Below the pieces are notes generated by a model. It did not search any database, was not told where the DNA came from, and saw only the letters and a list, made by a program, of their open reading frames with translations. The position numbers and the translations under genes were made by a program. Source: Dastarcus helophoroides (taxonomy: Eukaryota > Arthropoda > Insecta > Coleoptera > Bothrideridae). From it: a DNA stretch of 64,000 nucleotides. Of this stretch, positions 1 to 10,336 are shown piece after piece. Within the stretch, counting starts at the first letter, position 1; each line of letters starts with the position of its first letter. Location: NCBI GenBank assembly GCA_028583605.1, contig CM053329.1, positions 16,299,948 through 16,363,947 of the forward strand, written 5' to 3'.

Positions 1-1192
1 ACATTTCACTATAGGCAAGAAATTTGGCAAGAAATTCTAATTTGCTAACAAATTGTCAGTAAATCATAGGGGGCGCCACCTGCGCTACCTTATATTATTC
101 TAAAGCATCATAACTTTTTTGTGCCTTCATATACACTTATTTTAAATGGATTTTTTTATTTACCTACATTTCTTGCGTAAAAAAGGTATACTTTCTAAAT
201 GTTGATACAAGCAACCGTTTTCAAGATATTTGCCTTCAAAGTTTGCTGTACGTTCATTTTAAGTTATGCAAATGTGAATTTTTTGCAATAGGTTTCAAAA
301 TAAAAGTAATAAAACTGACTCTAAAATAATTTGTAGCAAATATTACTCTACTGACATTATTATTACACATATTTTTTTAATTTCTATACCAAATTTAGAT
401 AAAATACCAAAACAAAATTTATTTTTAAAAATAAGTATCCTTTTTCATGTAAAAGGATTGAAAAAAATTAAAAATGTGGCTGTTTTTTATTAAAATTTAT
501 CTCCAAATATCTGCTCTGACCACCCAGACTATTAAAATTTTCTTGTGCGGACTTAGAGATCATATCTTACATCTCTATGTTAGAAAATAAATTACGTCTT
601 AATTTTTTGGATTTTCTTTATAGAAATTTTCAAAATTTAGGTAGCAATATTATCAGCAAAGTAATATTTGACATAAATTAGTTTCAAACCTGTCCTATGA
701 TTACTTCTTTTTCAAGCCTACTTCGATAATTTAATATCTTAGTAATTTAAAAGCAAGGCATGTCAAATTTTAAAGTCAAATATCTTGGAAACGGTTGCTC
801 GTATCAACTTTTAGAAAGTGCCCCTTTTTTACGTAAAAAATATGAAGAAATAGAATAACCCATTTGAAATTAATATACGTGGGTGCACAAAAAAGTTATG
901 ATAATTTAGAATTATGCAGGATAGCGCAGGTAGCGCCCCCTATCAGCTATTGGTAATGTGTTAGCAAATTAAAGTTTGTCGACTTCAGAAACCTCCTTGT
1001 TCCAAATGTCGTGCCTATATTACAATTCATTCCATAATTATAGGAAAAAATCAAATTTTTTTTTTTCAACTTTGACACCCTGTATCTCTGTTAATATCAA
1101 CTTTTGGTTAAAGGTAAATGTAGCTAAATCACATTAGTTTTATTCGAAAAATCCACTCTGTGTACCATTACTTATGGTCCACCCTGAATTTT
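1..1192. mobile_element. foldback transposon, partial copy
   Basis: Bases 1-350 are inverted at about 700-985, so the piece folds on itself around position 505. The outer end reads GGTCCACCCTG at about 1182-1192, the same end found on the complete copy at 13912-15257. It has no ORF and is therefore non-autonomous. It is truncated by the window start. Confidence 0.7.
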
Positions 1193-1745
1193 CAAATTTT
1201 CCTCTGAACTCTCATTTATTTTTCGAAAATATCAAGTTTTTTGAAAGCTGCGCTTTTTCCAAAATTAAGTCTTTTTGAAATGTTTGAACTCTCTTAAATT
1301 CATATTCAAATTTTAAAATTATTTAAAGATTTCTATGTTTTAATTCATAAAAAATGTTGGTTATTGCTGAAAATATTGACTTTGTTAGTTTTCAGGCTAA
1401 TATTTTTCATACTCTTGAGTTCTTTCACACTTAATTTTTTTTTTAATTTAAGCTTTTTTCAAAATGCCACTTTATTTGGGAATTTTGATTGTTTTTGAAA
1501 GTCGAAAAATTGTTTTTAATAGCCGAACTTTTTGAAATTTTTGACTATTCTTTAATTTTTTAAAAAAATTTCATCATTTAAAAAATTTCAACTTCAAAAT
1601 GTTGGAAGTTTTTAAAAGTAATTTTCGATTTTCTTTGATATGTGGACTTACCAAAAAATTCGTTTTACTTTGAAAATCTCGAATTCTCTTCAAAATCTTG
1701 ACCATTTAAAAAATCTTATTTTACTAATTTCCAAAAATTGAAATA

Positions 1746-1905
1746 GAGAGAGAAACTCTCTTTGAAGATGACAACTTGGCTGTCGAAACGCGTTAGAGCA
1801 ACCTTTGTTGTGTTTTTTAATCTTTCTTGATTTCAGGGGACAAGTTCTGTATTTCAATTTTTGAAGATAACCAAGGACCAGTCCGTTTCACCAAGAGAAA
1901 GTTGC
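1746..1905 (+). mobile_element. hammerhead-like repeat family, degenerate copy
   Basis: This copy has the family landmarks: a core near 1763-1800 with GAAACGCG, then a tail with TTTCAGGGGACAAG, then AACCAAGGACCAGTCCG. The ribozyme core starts TTGAAGA rather than CTGAAGA, so the invariant C is lost and self-cleavage is not expected. The mirror copy lies in the other arm at about 13190-13350. A tail-only inverted remnant follows at about 1916-2040. Confidence 0.6.
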
Positions 1906-3049
1906 TTGATTGATTGATGTACAAATCTTGTCCCCTGAAACCAGAAAAGATTAAAAAAACACATCTCTTGATTTCAGGGGATAAGGTTTATGTTTCAATT
2001 TTTGAAGATAACCAAGGAGCAGTCCGTTCCACCAGACTAATTTCCAAGATTGTATCTTTTTTTTAAAATTACAATTTTTTTTTAATTTCTCCATTTTTCC
2101 AAATATTCAGATTTTTAAAATGTCTATTTAAAGCGTTGATTTTTTTTCAATATTTTGAATAATTTTTGAAAATCTTAGAAATTCCATTAACATTTTTACA
2201 TTATTTAAAATTACGATATTTTCCAAAATTTACCTTTTCTTTTTGCAAATTTTCATCATTTTTAAAATTTTAACTATTTTTGAAATTTCAATTAGACGTC
2301 TCGATTTTTTTAAATTTCAATTTTTTTTAAATCCCGTCTTTCTAGAATTTAGTCTTTTTCAAAAATTTCTTTATTTTTCAAAATTTCAATATCTTTCAGT
2401 TCGAGTTTAAATTCGAAATGTAGACATTTTTTGGAAATGCTGTTTTAAAACTTAAATCACCTTAATAAATTTTTTATTTTTGTCGAAATTTATACTTAAA
2501 TAAAGCTCTATTTTAACTTGAATTTATTAATCTTCAATTTTCAATAATTTTTTCAATAAATTTCAATTTTATCGAAAATTCTGCCTTTTTCTAAAAGTTT
2601 CCAGTTCTAGGTTGAAATGCTTTATTTTTTTAAGAGTCAATCGTATATGAAAATTGAAAGATTAAATTTAAAACATAATTTTTTTGAAAATTACCAATTT
2701 TTTCGAAAATTTCGCCACTTTTTCAAATTTTAGAAGTTTGATGGAACGGACTGGTCCTTAGTTATCTTCAAAAATTAAAGGGACAAGTTCTTTATTTCAA
2801 TTTTTAAATTTTAGAATTTTCGAAATTGTCCACTTCGTCAATGTTTGAATTTTTTCAAAATATCTGTTTTTTAAAATCTTAGCTTTTGCTGGAAATTTTA
2901 ACTTTCTATGGAAACTTTGACGTTTTTAAAAATTCTGACACCTATTTTTACAAATTTCGGTTTTAAAATTTTGATTTTTCTAAAATTTTGAGTTTTTTCA
3001 AATATTAGGCTTTTTTAAAAATGTTGAATTTCTTTAAGATTTAAAAATC

Positions 3050-3440
3050 CAGGGTGAACCATAAGTAATGGTACATAGAGCAATGGTGGATTTTTCGAAT
3101 AAAAAAAATAATGTGATTTAGCTACATTTATCTTATACCAAAAGTTTTTCACCTTTGAGAATATAACAAAGGCCATAGAACGATTAGTATAGTGAATCGG
3201 CCCCAAAAGAATATCTGGATCATGTTTTAAGGGTGCGTTGCTACTAATAAGTAGAGGATTTGATGCCGGGATCTTTATTTTCGGGATTCCTGGATCTCGA
3301 CCGTATTTTAACCCCGAGATTTTCGGGAATAAGATTTTTCGATCCCGGGATTTTCGAGATTGACATCATTTAAAAACAAATTATAGAATATGTAGGATAC
3401 ACTTATCAAAACGCTCAGTGCAGTGGCGGCTCGCGTTGGA
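3050..3440. repeat. inverted fragments of the region before carboxypeptidase copy 1
   Basis: Bases 3050-3140 match, in reverse complement, the foldback end at about 15160-15257. Bases 3160-3440 match about 15900-16165 in reverse, including the stretch with CCCGGGATCGAAAAATC. A second, shorter copy of the latter motif lies at 4090-4205. These are non-coding pieces of a rearranged inverted duplication. Confidence 0.6.
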
Positions 3441-4204
3441 CACTGTGGAACTGCAGCACCCCCAATTTGGTTTAAGAGTTTTTTCTCAAAATTTTCCAAA
3501 GACTTTTCATTAAACAATTTTAAATTTTCTCTGATTTTTTTTTATGGAAATGTCAAGTTTCTTTTAGAAATTACGAGATTTTAAAATCTATTTTAATTTT
3601 TTTTCTAATTTTTGTAAAAATTTTGTGAAAATAATTAAAATTTCAAAACAAAATCTAAATTCAACTATTCTTGCATTTAAATATTTATAATTTAATAGCG
3701 AATATTTGAATTTTTACCTGAAATCTCAATTTTAACTTTTTGTAAAAAAATTTTTAGGTTCTTCTAGATATTTCGATTTATTTAAGGAAATTAAAATTTT
3801 TTCTGCGAAGTTTCCATTTTTTTTTAAATATTTTATAAAGAGAATTTTTTTTTATAAGTTCCCATTTTTCTGAAAATTTTGTCCTTAAAATTTTTTCTGG
3901 AAATTTGAACTTCTCCAAATTTTTTATGTTTCTCTAATTTGCTTTAAAAATGTTAAGTTTTTTTTACTAGACTTTGACATTTCATAGTTCATTTTATTTT
4001 CTAATTTTGATGAAAATGTTTCGCAAAACACCCTAAAATTTCAATAAAAATGTCAACATTTTGGAAAAAACGAAGAAATTTTAAGAAAAAATTTAATTCC
4101 TAGATCCTGACCGTCTTTTAACCCCGAGATTTTCAGGAATAAGATTTTTCGAACCCGGGATTTTTGAGATTGACATCATTTACAAAAAAAATTATAAAAT
4201 ATGT
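3441..4204. other. AT-rich intergenic DNA
   Basis: T-rich sequence with no supportable gene. The only structure seen is the repeat of the 3290-3410 motif at about 4090-4205. Confidence 0.6.
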
Positions 4205-4440
4205 AGGCTACACCTATCAAACTTCAAGGATGTTGTTTCTAGTTAAACACTCGAAACATTACTGTTTGTTGATATCATTATTAAAAATCTAAAGGACCGA
4301 TTGACCAAATTTACTAGTCATTCTTTTTAATATCACTTTAACCACTTCTCAGAACAATTATTTCCAAAGCAATAGCATCAACCCCAAATTTGTTAATTCG
4401 TGCTTTTCACTAGCTGGTCACGTGATCAAACAATTATGTA
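4205..4440 (-). promoter_or_regulatory. orphan inverted copy of the carboxypeptidase upstream region
   Basis: On the minus strand this matches the block found before all three carboxypeptidase genes (about 16604-16790, 30899-31090, 48545-48735), including the stretch around AAAGCAATAGCATCAACC. Its outer part (4400-4440, GGTCACGTGATC) resembles copies 2 and 3, not copy 1. Similarity stops at about 4205, before the position where TATA box and ATG would lie, and no exon follows. I infer a rearranged remnant of a further gene copy or a captured flank. Confidence 0.6.
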
Positions 4441-4978
4441 CTCAGCCTCCATTTTTTTTCTCAAATTCTAATTTCAAATATCAAAAGTCCACCCTTCGTT
4501 TTCTCCTTTATCTCTTTTCGAAATTGAGATTTAATTTTTCACATTTCGTTAACATTTTATAACATTTTCTCGAAATGTACAAATTTTTGAGAATGAGCTT
4601 AAATTTTATGAAAAAGGGAAAAAAACCACGTGCTAGCAGGTCACGTGATCAAAAAATGCAAATTTAAGTTTTGAGTTAAATAGTCAAAATGAGGAAGGTG
4701 TAAAAGGGTAGTAATTTAAAAAAATTTTTTTAGAAATTCCGAGATTAAAATTAAAATGTCAAGTCTGTTGAACGATAAAATTTAAATTTGAATTTGGCGG
4801 TGAATTTTAATGACAGATGACAAGCCTGACTGTCACTGGCAGCTTCCGCGCTCAAAGACAACACAGACGAGTCTATGCAAATAATCTTACGTTCAAGTGA
4901 AATAAATTTGATCATTAGACGTCTCGATTATTATTCACGGACCTAGTAGCTCTCCCTTACAAGTCTAATTTTGAAATT
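4441..4978. other. intergenic DNA, no gene seen
   Basis: Mixed AT-rich sequence with a short more GC-rich stretch at 4810-4960. No ORF, RNA gene or recognised repeat is supported. Confidence 0.5.
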
Positions 4979-6270
4979 ACATTTTTTCTCTCGAAAATTT
5001 GACTTTTTTTCGAAATTTTAACTTTTTTTCTAGAAATTTCGAAATTAAAGTCAAAATTTTGACTTTTATCTCGGACTTTCGACTATAAGTGAACACGTAA
5101 CTTAGTTTAGGCATATAATATTGACAGTTGGCGGTGGGGCGTGTTTGGTTAATTCAATTTGCAAAAATTTCGACTTTTTTTCGAAATTACTAGATAAAAG
5201 TCGAAAATAAAGTTGAAGTTTTGACTTGAAACTACATTTTTTCTCTCGAAAATTTGACTTTTTTTCGAAATTTTAACTTTTTTTCTAGAAATTTCGAAAT
5301 CAAAGTCAAAATTTTGACTTTCATCTCGAACTTTCGACTATAAGTGAACACGTAACTTAGTTTAGGCATATAATATTGACAGTTGGCGGTGGGGTGTGTT
5401 TGGTTAATTCAATTTGCAAAAATTTCGACTTTTTTTCGAAATTTCTAGATAAAAGTCGAAAATAAAGTTGAAGTTTTGACTTGAAACTACATTTTTTCTC
5501 TCGAAAATTTGACTTTTTTTCGAAATTTTAACTTTTTTTCGAAATGTTAACTTTTTTTCTAGAAATTTCGAAATCAAAGTCAAAATTTTGACTTTCATCT
5601 CGAACTTTCGACTATAAGTGAACACGTAACTTAGGTTAGGCATATAATATTGACAGTTGGCGGTGGGGCGTGTTCGGTTAATTCAATTTGCAAAAATTTC
5701 GACTTTTTTTCGAAATTTCTAGATAAAAGTCGAAAATAAAGTTGAAGTTTTGACTTGAAACTACATTTTTTCTCTCGAAAATTTGACTTTTTTTTGAAAT
5801 TTTAACTTTTTTTCTAGAAATTTCAAAATCAAAGTCAAAATTTTGACTTTCATCTCGAACTTTCGACTATAAGTGAACACGTAACTTAGTTTAGGCATAT
5901 AATATTGACAGTTGGCGGTGGGGTGTATTTGGTTAATTCAATTTGCAAAAATTTCGACTTTTTTTTCGAAATTTCTAGATAAAAGTCGAAATTAAAGTTG
6001 AAGTTTTGACTTGAAACTATATTTTTTCTCTCGAAAATTTGACTTTTTTTCGAAATTTAAACTTTTTTTCTAGAAATTTCGAAATCAAAGTCAAAATTTT
6101 GACTTTCATCTCGAACTTTCGACTGTAAGTGAACACGTAACTTAGGTTAGGCATATAATATTGACAGTTGGCGGTGGGGCGTGTTTGGTTAATTCAATTT
6201 GTAAAAATTTCGACTTTTTTTTCGAAATTTCTAGATAAAAGTCGAAATTAAAGTTGAAATTTTGACTTGA
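4979..6270. repeat. tandem satellite array, about five 255-bp units
   Basis: The landmark TAAGTGAACACGTAACTTAG starts at about 5086, 5341, 5615, 5870 and 6126, giving spacings of 255, 274, 255 and 256 bp. The 274-bp spacing comes from an extra GAAATGTTAACTTTTT-like block near 5530. Each unit carries TCGAAATTTC-type self-complementary runs and ATATTGACAGTTGGCGGTGG. Short ORFs inside are by-products of the repeat. A diverged relative lies in intron 1 of carboxypeptidase copy 3. Confidence 0.85.
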
Positions 6271-6572
6271 AACTTGCAATTTCAAGAAAAAAGTTGATAT
6301 TAGAGGATTAAAGTCGAAATTTCGAAACTCGAAAATTCGCCTTTAAACCCCAAGTTTATATAACTTTTTTTTTTAAATTGAAGGCCTTTCTACACCCAAT
6401 TTATTTAATTATTTGTTATAAAATGATAATTATTTTCCTTCTAAATTTAATCCTAAATCCAAAATCCACTTTTTTTGAACCGAAAATTACGTTTGAAGAT
6501 TAAAACTTTCAAAAAAGTAGACATTTCGAGATTAAAGTCCTACGCTGAAGAAAAATTTTAACAAAATTAAAC
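6271..6572. other. AT-rich DNA, nothing seen
   Basis: No gene, RNA or clear repeat is supported here. Confidence 0.5.
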
Positions 6573-6586
6573 TCAAAATTTAAAAA

Positions 6587-6830
6587 TTGAAATACAAAAA
6601 TTGTCCCCTGAAACCAAGAAAAATTAAAAAACACAACAAACGTTGCTCTAACGTGTTTCGACAGCCAAGCTGTCATCTTCAGAGAGATTCTTGCTACAGA
6701 GAGATACAGCTTGGCTGTCGAAACGCGTTAGAGCAACGTTTGTTGTGTTTTTTAATCTTTCTTGGTTTCAGGGGACAAGTTCTGTATTTCAATATTTGAA
6801 GATAACCAAGGACTAGTTCGGTCCACCAAA
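6587..6830. mobile_element. head-to-head hammerhead-like element with 14-bp target duplication
   Basis: Two copies of one short element meet head to head near 6695. The left copy is on the minus strand and has a complete hammerhead-like core; the right copy is on the plus strand, lacks the CTGAAGA box, and ends in the usual family tail. The 14-bp direct repeat TCAAAATTTAAAAA flanks the whole unit (6573-6586 and 6831-6844). Such a long target duplication fits LINE- or Penelope-type retrotransposition rather than cut-and-paste transposition. Confidence 0.7.
6645..6687 (-). ncRNA. hammerhead-like ribozyme motif (CTGAAGA type)
   Basis: Read on the minus strand: stem I CTCT pairs with AGAG (plus positions 6683-6686 and 6646-6649), core CTGAAGA (6676-6682), stem II GACAGC with GCTGTC around a TTG loop, then GAAA, then a very short stem III segment ACACGT, then T at the expected cleavage site. 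A single T between the core and stem II departs from the textbook consensus. Penelope-like elements are known to carry type I hammerheads with minimal stem III. Activity is inferred. Confidence 0.55.
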
Positions 6831-6844
6831 TCAAAATTTAAAAA

Positions 6845-7346
6845 ATTCCCACTTTAATCTCAAATATTTATAAAAAGTGCTCAAATATTAGATAAAAAAA
6901 TGGTCTTAAATAGTACAAATTTTTAAGAATGAACTCTAACTTTAGGAAAAAGAGAAAAAAAAAGAAAAGAGTCGAGCTTTTACTTGTATCAGTTGTGAGC
7001 TTTCCACAAAATTTTAATTTTTTTCTCAAAATTTTGCCTAACATTAAAAAACTCTTACTCTTTCTTTTGAAAGAGTCAACATTTGTTTTGAAACTAATTA
7101 CCAAATGTGGAATATTTGAGAAGTTGTCAGTTTTTGAGTAAGCAAGTCTTAATACCACCAAAAATTAGAAATTTTTATCAAAATTCCATGTTTAAATTTG
7201 AAAATTGCATATTTTTTAAATCCAAATTCTCTAAAAAACCTTGAATCTTTTCTAAATTTTTTTACGAAACCAAGGTTTATTTTTCTAAAGGCCATAGGAC
7301 GATAAGCATAGTGAATCGGCCCCAGAAAGGTATCTGGATCATTTTT
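6845..7346. other. AT-rich DNA with a short repeat fragment
   Basis: The overlapping low-complexity ORFs on both strands are not credible genes. Bases 7285-7346 repeat the motif GAATCGGCCCC found at 3200 and 16120 (inverted in the latter). Confidence 0.5.
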
Positions 7347-8084
7347 TGAGAATGTGTTGCTACTAATGAGATTCTTTGATTATGCAAATTTCAGATCTCT
7401 ATCTCTTTTATTTTTTGAAAAAAACGAAAAAATTCTAAAAAAAAATCGAAAAATAGGAAACATTTTTTTTCTCAAAAACGACTTGATTGATTTAAATAAA
7501 ATTTAAAACCCTTATATACATAGGCTATATTCCAAAAAATTGACAGTCTACAATCATTATGTTATGTAGGAAAAACGGGCAATTTATTTCAAAATTATTT
7601 TTTTTCTTTAGGATAACAATCTAGAAGAATTTTCAAACTAATTTCTGTTTATGTTCTTTTTAAAGAAGAATACCCTTACAAATTCTAAAATTGATCAAAA
7701 AGGTACGCCACATTGAAGAAAAATAAATAAAAACCAATTTTTTCATTAAAAAATTGATTTATATTTCAATTTCAGGAATATTGGGCTCATCTCAGAAAAA
7801 TATTTCTGCTAATAGGGTAATTTAACTTTGCAAATTTTAAGGTTTTAACTATTTATTTTTTTTTGGAAAAATTGGAAAAAACAAAAAATAGGAAAATATT
7901 TTTTTTCTCAAATTGCGAAAAACCGGTTTCAATGAAATATGAAAATATAAGAGAGGCATGTGAATGTTTTAATCAAAAAAAACTATTAGCTTTTATAACC
8001 TTAATAATTATTATTAGAGACATTCCAAGATAAAAAAAAATAACCAAAGATTGACTGTTTCTAACAATTACTATTAAAATTAAT

Positions 8085-8573
8085 ATGCAAGAAGAATGCA
8101 ACCTAGACTACAAATTCATGCAGCCCTCCAGGCGGCGTGTATAGTGAATCATAGGTAGCTGAACTACCAACAGTTGAAATACTGCCACCTAGCGAAGCGG
8201 TTGCTCTCTAGGAAAGTTCCCAGAAGACAAGGATTCTATAATGCAACGGCAGCGTTTCAACTGTTGGTAGTTCAGCTACCTATATACCTCTGCACGCCTG
8301 GAGGGCTGCATGAATTTGTAGTCTAGGTTGCATTCTTCTGGCATATGACATTGTTGGCGATGAATATAGTTTCTCTATGGACCAATAGGTGGTAGTACTA
8401 AAAATCACTCGCTTGACGCCTGTGAATGTTTTAGTACTTATTTGTCTGAACATTTGTTAGCAATCGAGTTGGATATACCAAAATGACGAGATCTAACAAG
8501 ATCGAAACCGGTATTTAGTTTCCAAACCTCGAATCTAATAATTGTTCAAACCTATTGGTCTGTGCATTCTAGA
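8085..8573. mobile_element. retrozyme-like repeat, head-to-head copy with 12-bp target duplication
   Basis: Bases 8085-8235 are a minus-strand part of the 377-bp repeat and 8236-8573 a plus-strand part, joined head to head. The direct repeat ATTAAAATTAAT flanks it exactly (8073-8084 and 8574-8585), so both ends are defined and insertion by reverse transcription is likely. The plus-strand part carries a damaged hammerhead at 8471-8523. It sits in the loop of a foldback element. Confidence 0.75.
8471..8523 (+). ncRNA. degenerate type I hammerhead ribozyme
   Basis: Colinear with the motif at 10079-10131: same stem II (GATCT, AACA loop, AGATC), same GAAA and ACCGGT. The core reads ATGACGA instead of CTGACGA and the 3' strand of stem I reads TTTAG instead of TTTGG. 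Loss of the core C should abolish cleavage. It is best read as a fossil ribozyme. Confidence 0.7.
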
Positions 8574-9202
8574 ATTAAAATTAATGGCTAGTATTCTTTT
8601 GAACAAAGCTTTTATATATCCTTGTAATGTTTCCAAATTTCACTGAAATCGGTTTTATGCGGTTTTTAAACAAAATTCCTATTTATTTTTGTTTTTCCCG
8701 ATTTTTTCAAAAATGAAAATAAATAGAATTCTGCAACTTGCAGGATCAAACTATTCTATTAGCAGAAATGTACTCTTTAGAGATGATCCCAATATTCCTG
8801 AAATTAAAATAAATCAATTTTTAAATGAAACAAATTGGTTTTTATTTTTTTTAAATATGGCGCACCTTTTAGCTTCGTTTCAGAATTTGCTAGGTTATTC
8901 TACATCAAAAAATACATAAAAAAAAGTTTATTTCAAAATTGTTCTAAAACGTTATCCTAGAGAAAAAAATAATTTCGAAAAAAATTGCCCGTTTTCCCTA
9001 AATAGCATGAAGATTTTGGGTTATTATTTTTTTTTAATATAGCCTTTGTATATCTCTATAATGTGTCAAAATTTTATTCAAATCGCTTGGGTAGTTTTTG
9101 AGAAAAAAATATTTCTCTATTTTTTGGTTTTTTTGATTTTTTTCAAAAATCAAAATAGATAGACATCTGAAACTTGCAGATCAAAGTATCTTATTAGTAG
9201 GG

Positions 9203-9468
9203 AATTCAATCCCAGTCCTTATTTCTAATTCCGCGATTACGAGATTATATTTAGCCAATCCGGAATCCCGGGATTATTTCGGTATTGAGGCTTATAAAGA
9301 AAAACAAAAATCAGTTTTTCAACCAACAAGTCAAAATTTAAAGAACAATTAACGTATTTTACAGTAAACACGCAGATAATTAATCAGATTTAACACATAA
9401 ACCAACCAGAACTAAAATCACTACGATCACTAACTACGTTCAAGTTATTCTTTTTCAAAAATCAATTA
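9203..9468. other. AT-rich DNA
   Basis: Contains a decayed version of the ATCCCGGGATT-type motif seen at 3290 and 15980. No gene is seen. Confidence 0.5.
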
Positions 9469-9762
9469 GAGCTCTTTAAACTTAGAAACCATTCATACAT
9501 TACATCACAAATTTTAAGATTTTCATGTTAATAATTTCAGGATTTTAATTTTTTTTCGAAATTTTTACTATAACAACCAAATTTTAAAAAATGTGTTCCA
9601 AATTTTAATTTACAGATGTCACCTCTAAATATTTTGAATTTGTTTCTTTGAATTTCGACTTTTATTCGAATGTTTAGATTTTATCCTCGATATTTCATTT
9701 TAAAGTTGAAATTTAAGAAAAACTGAAATTCCTTCCTTAGGTTTGAATCAGAAAAAAGATTG

Positions 9763-10336
9763 AATCTAATAAATATTCACATTTTTTGGTCTGTGCATTA
9801 GAATCCTTGTCTTCTGGGAAATTTTTCCTAGAGAGCAACTGCTTCGCTAAGTGGCAGTGTTTCAACTGTTGGTAGTTCAGCTACCTATGATTCACTATAC
9901 ACGCCTGAAGGGCTGCATGAATTTGTAGTCTAGGTTGCATTCTTCTTGCATACGACATTGTTGGCGGTGGCCATAGTTTCTCTATGGACCAATAGGTGGT
10001 AGTACTAAAGAGTCACTCGCTTGACGCCTGTGAATGTTTTAGTACTTACTTGTCGGAACATTTATTAGCATTCGAGTTGGATATACCAAACTGACGAGAT
10101 CTAACAAGATCGAAACCGGTATTTGGTTTCCAAACTTCGAATCTAATAAATGTTCAAACCTATTGGTCTGTGCATTATAGAATCCTTGTCTTCTGGGAAC
10201 TCTCCTAGAGAGCAACCGCTTCGCTAGGTGGCAGTGTTTCAACTGTTGGTAGTTCAGCAGCTACCTATGATTCACACTATACACGCCTGTAGGGCTGCAT
10301 GAATTTGTAGTCTAGGTTGCATTCTTCTTGCATTTT
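9763..10336 (+). mobile_element. retrozyme-like repeat, about 1.5 units of 377 bp
   Basis: AATCTAATAAA recurs at 9763 and 10140, giving a 377-bp unit; the insert holds about one and a half units. It is absent from the sister duplication at about 11265-11290, which shows it is a mobile insertion. It contains one complete hammerhead. Animal retrozymes are known as short tandem repeats with a type I hammerhead that give circular RNAs, probably mobilised by Penelope-like enzymes. The match here is in architecture, not in a database. It has no coding capacity; a 67-aa minus-strand ORF inside is chance. Confidence 0.7.
10079..10131 (+). ncRNA. type I hammerhead ribozyme, consensus-perfect core
   Basis: Stem I: CCAAA (10086-10090) pairs with TTTGG (10122-10126), and an outer GGA (10079-10081) pairs with TCC (10129-10131) across an internal loop. 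Core CTGACGA is at 10091-10097. Stem II: GATCT (10098-10102), loop AACA, AGATC (10107-10111). GAAA is at 10112-10115. Stem III is reduced to the self-complementary ACCGGT (10115-10120), as in hammerheads that work as dimers. Predicted cleavage follows A10121 (a GUA site). All invariant core positions are present. Confidence 0.85.

Larger units (their letters stand above)
1..2995. repeat. left arm of 3-kb inverted repeat
   Basis: Reading this arm in reverse complement reproduces 12100-15094 almost base for base, with matching positions summing to about 15095 at every checkpoint (1 with 15094, about 2041 with 13054, about 2740 with 12355). The arm is AT-rich and non-coding. It contains a foldback element (1-1192), a hammerhead-like repeat (about 1746-1905) and plain AT-rich DNA from 2040 to 2995. 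It is cut by the window edge, so it may extend further left. No gene is seen in it. Confidence 0.85.
7347..9202. mobile_element. foldback element with long inverted arms
   Basis: Bases 7347-8050 pair in reverse complement with about 8590-9202. Examples: GCTACTAATGAGATTCTTTGAT at the left end against ATCAAAGTATCTTATTAGTA at the right, and the block around 7780-7810 against 8745-8800. Identity is moderate, so the element is old. Its loop was later hit by the hammerhead repeat at 8085-8573. The 76-aa ORF inside one arm is low-complexity and has no inverted counterpart of interest. No transposase is present. Confidence 0.65.

Noticed and set aside
1746..1905. Active hammerhead
   Set aside because: Core reads TTGAAGA; the invariant C is lost.
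5404..5643. 79-aa minus-strand ORF
   Set aside because: Lies wholly in the 255-bp satellite; composition reflects the repeat.
4979..6270. CRISPR-like regular repeats
   Set aside because: Units are 255 bp with no short repeat and unique spacer pattern; this is a eukaryotic satellite.
6868..7161. Overlapping ORFs on both strands
   Set aside because: Low-complexity, Lys- or Phe-rich, and mutually antisense; no support.
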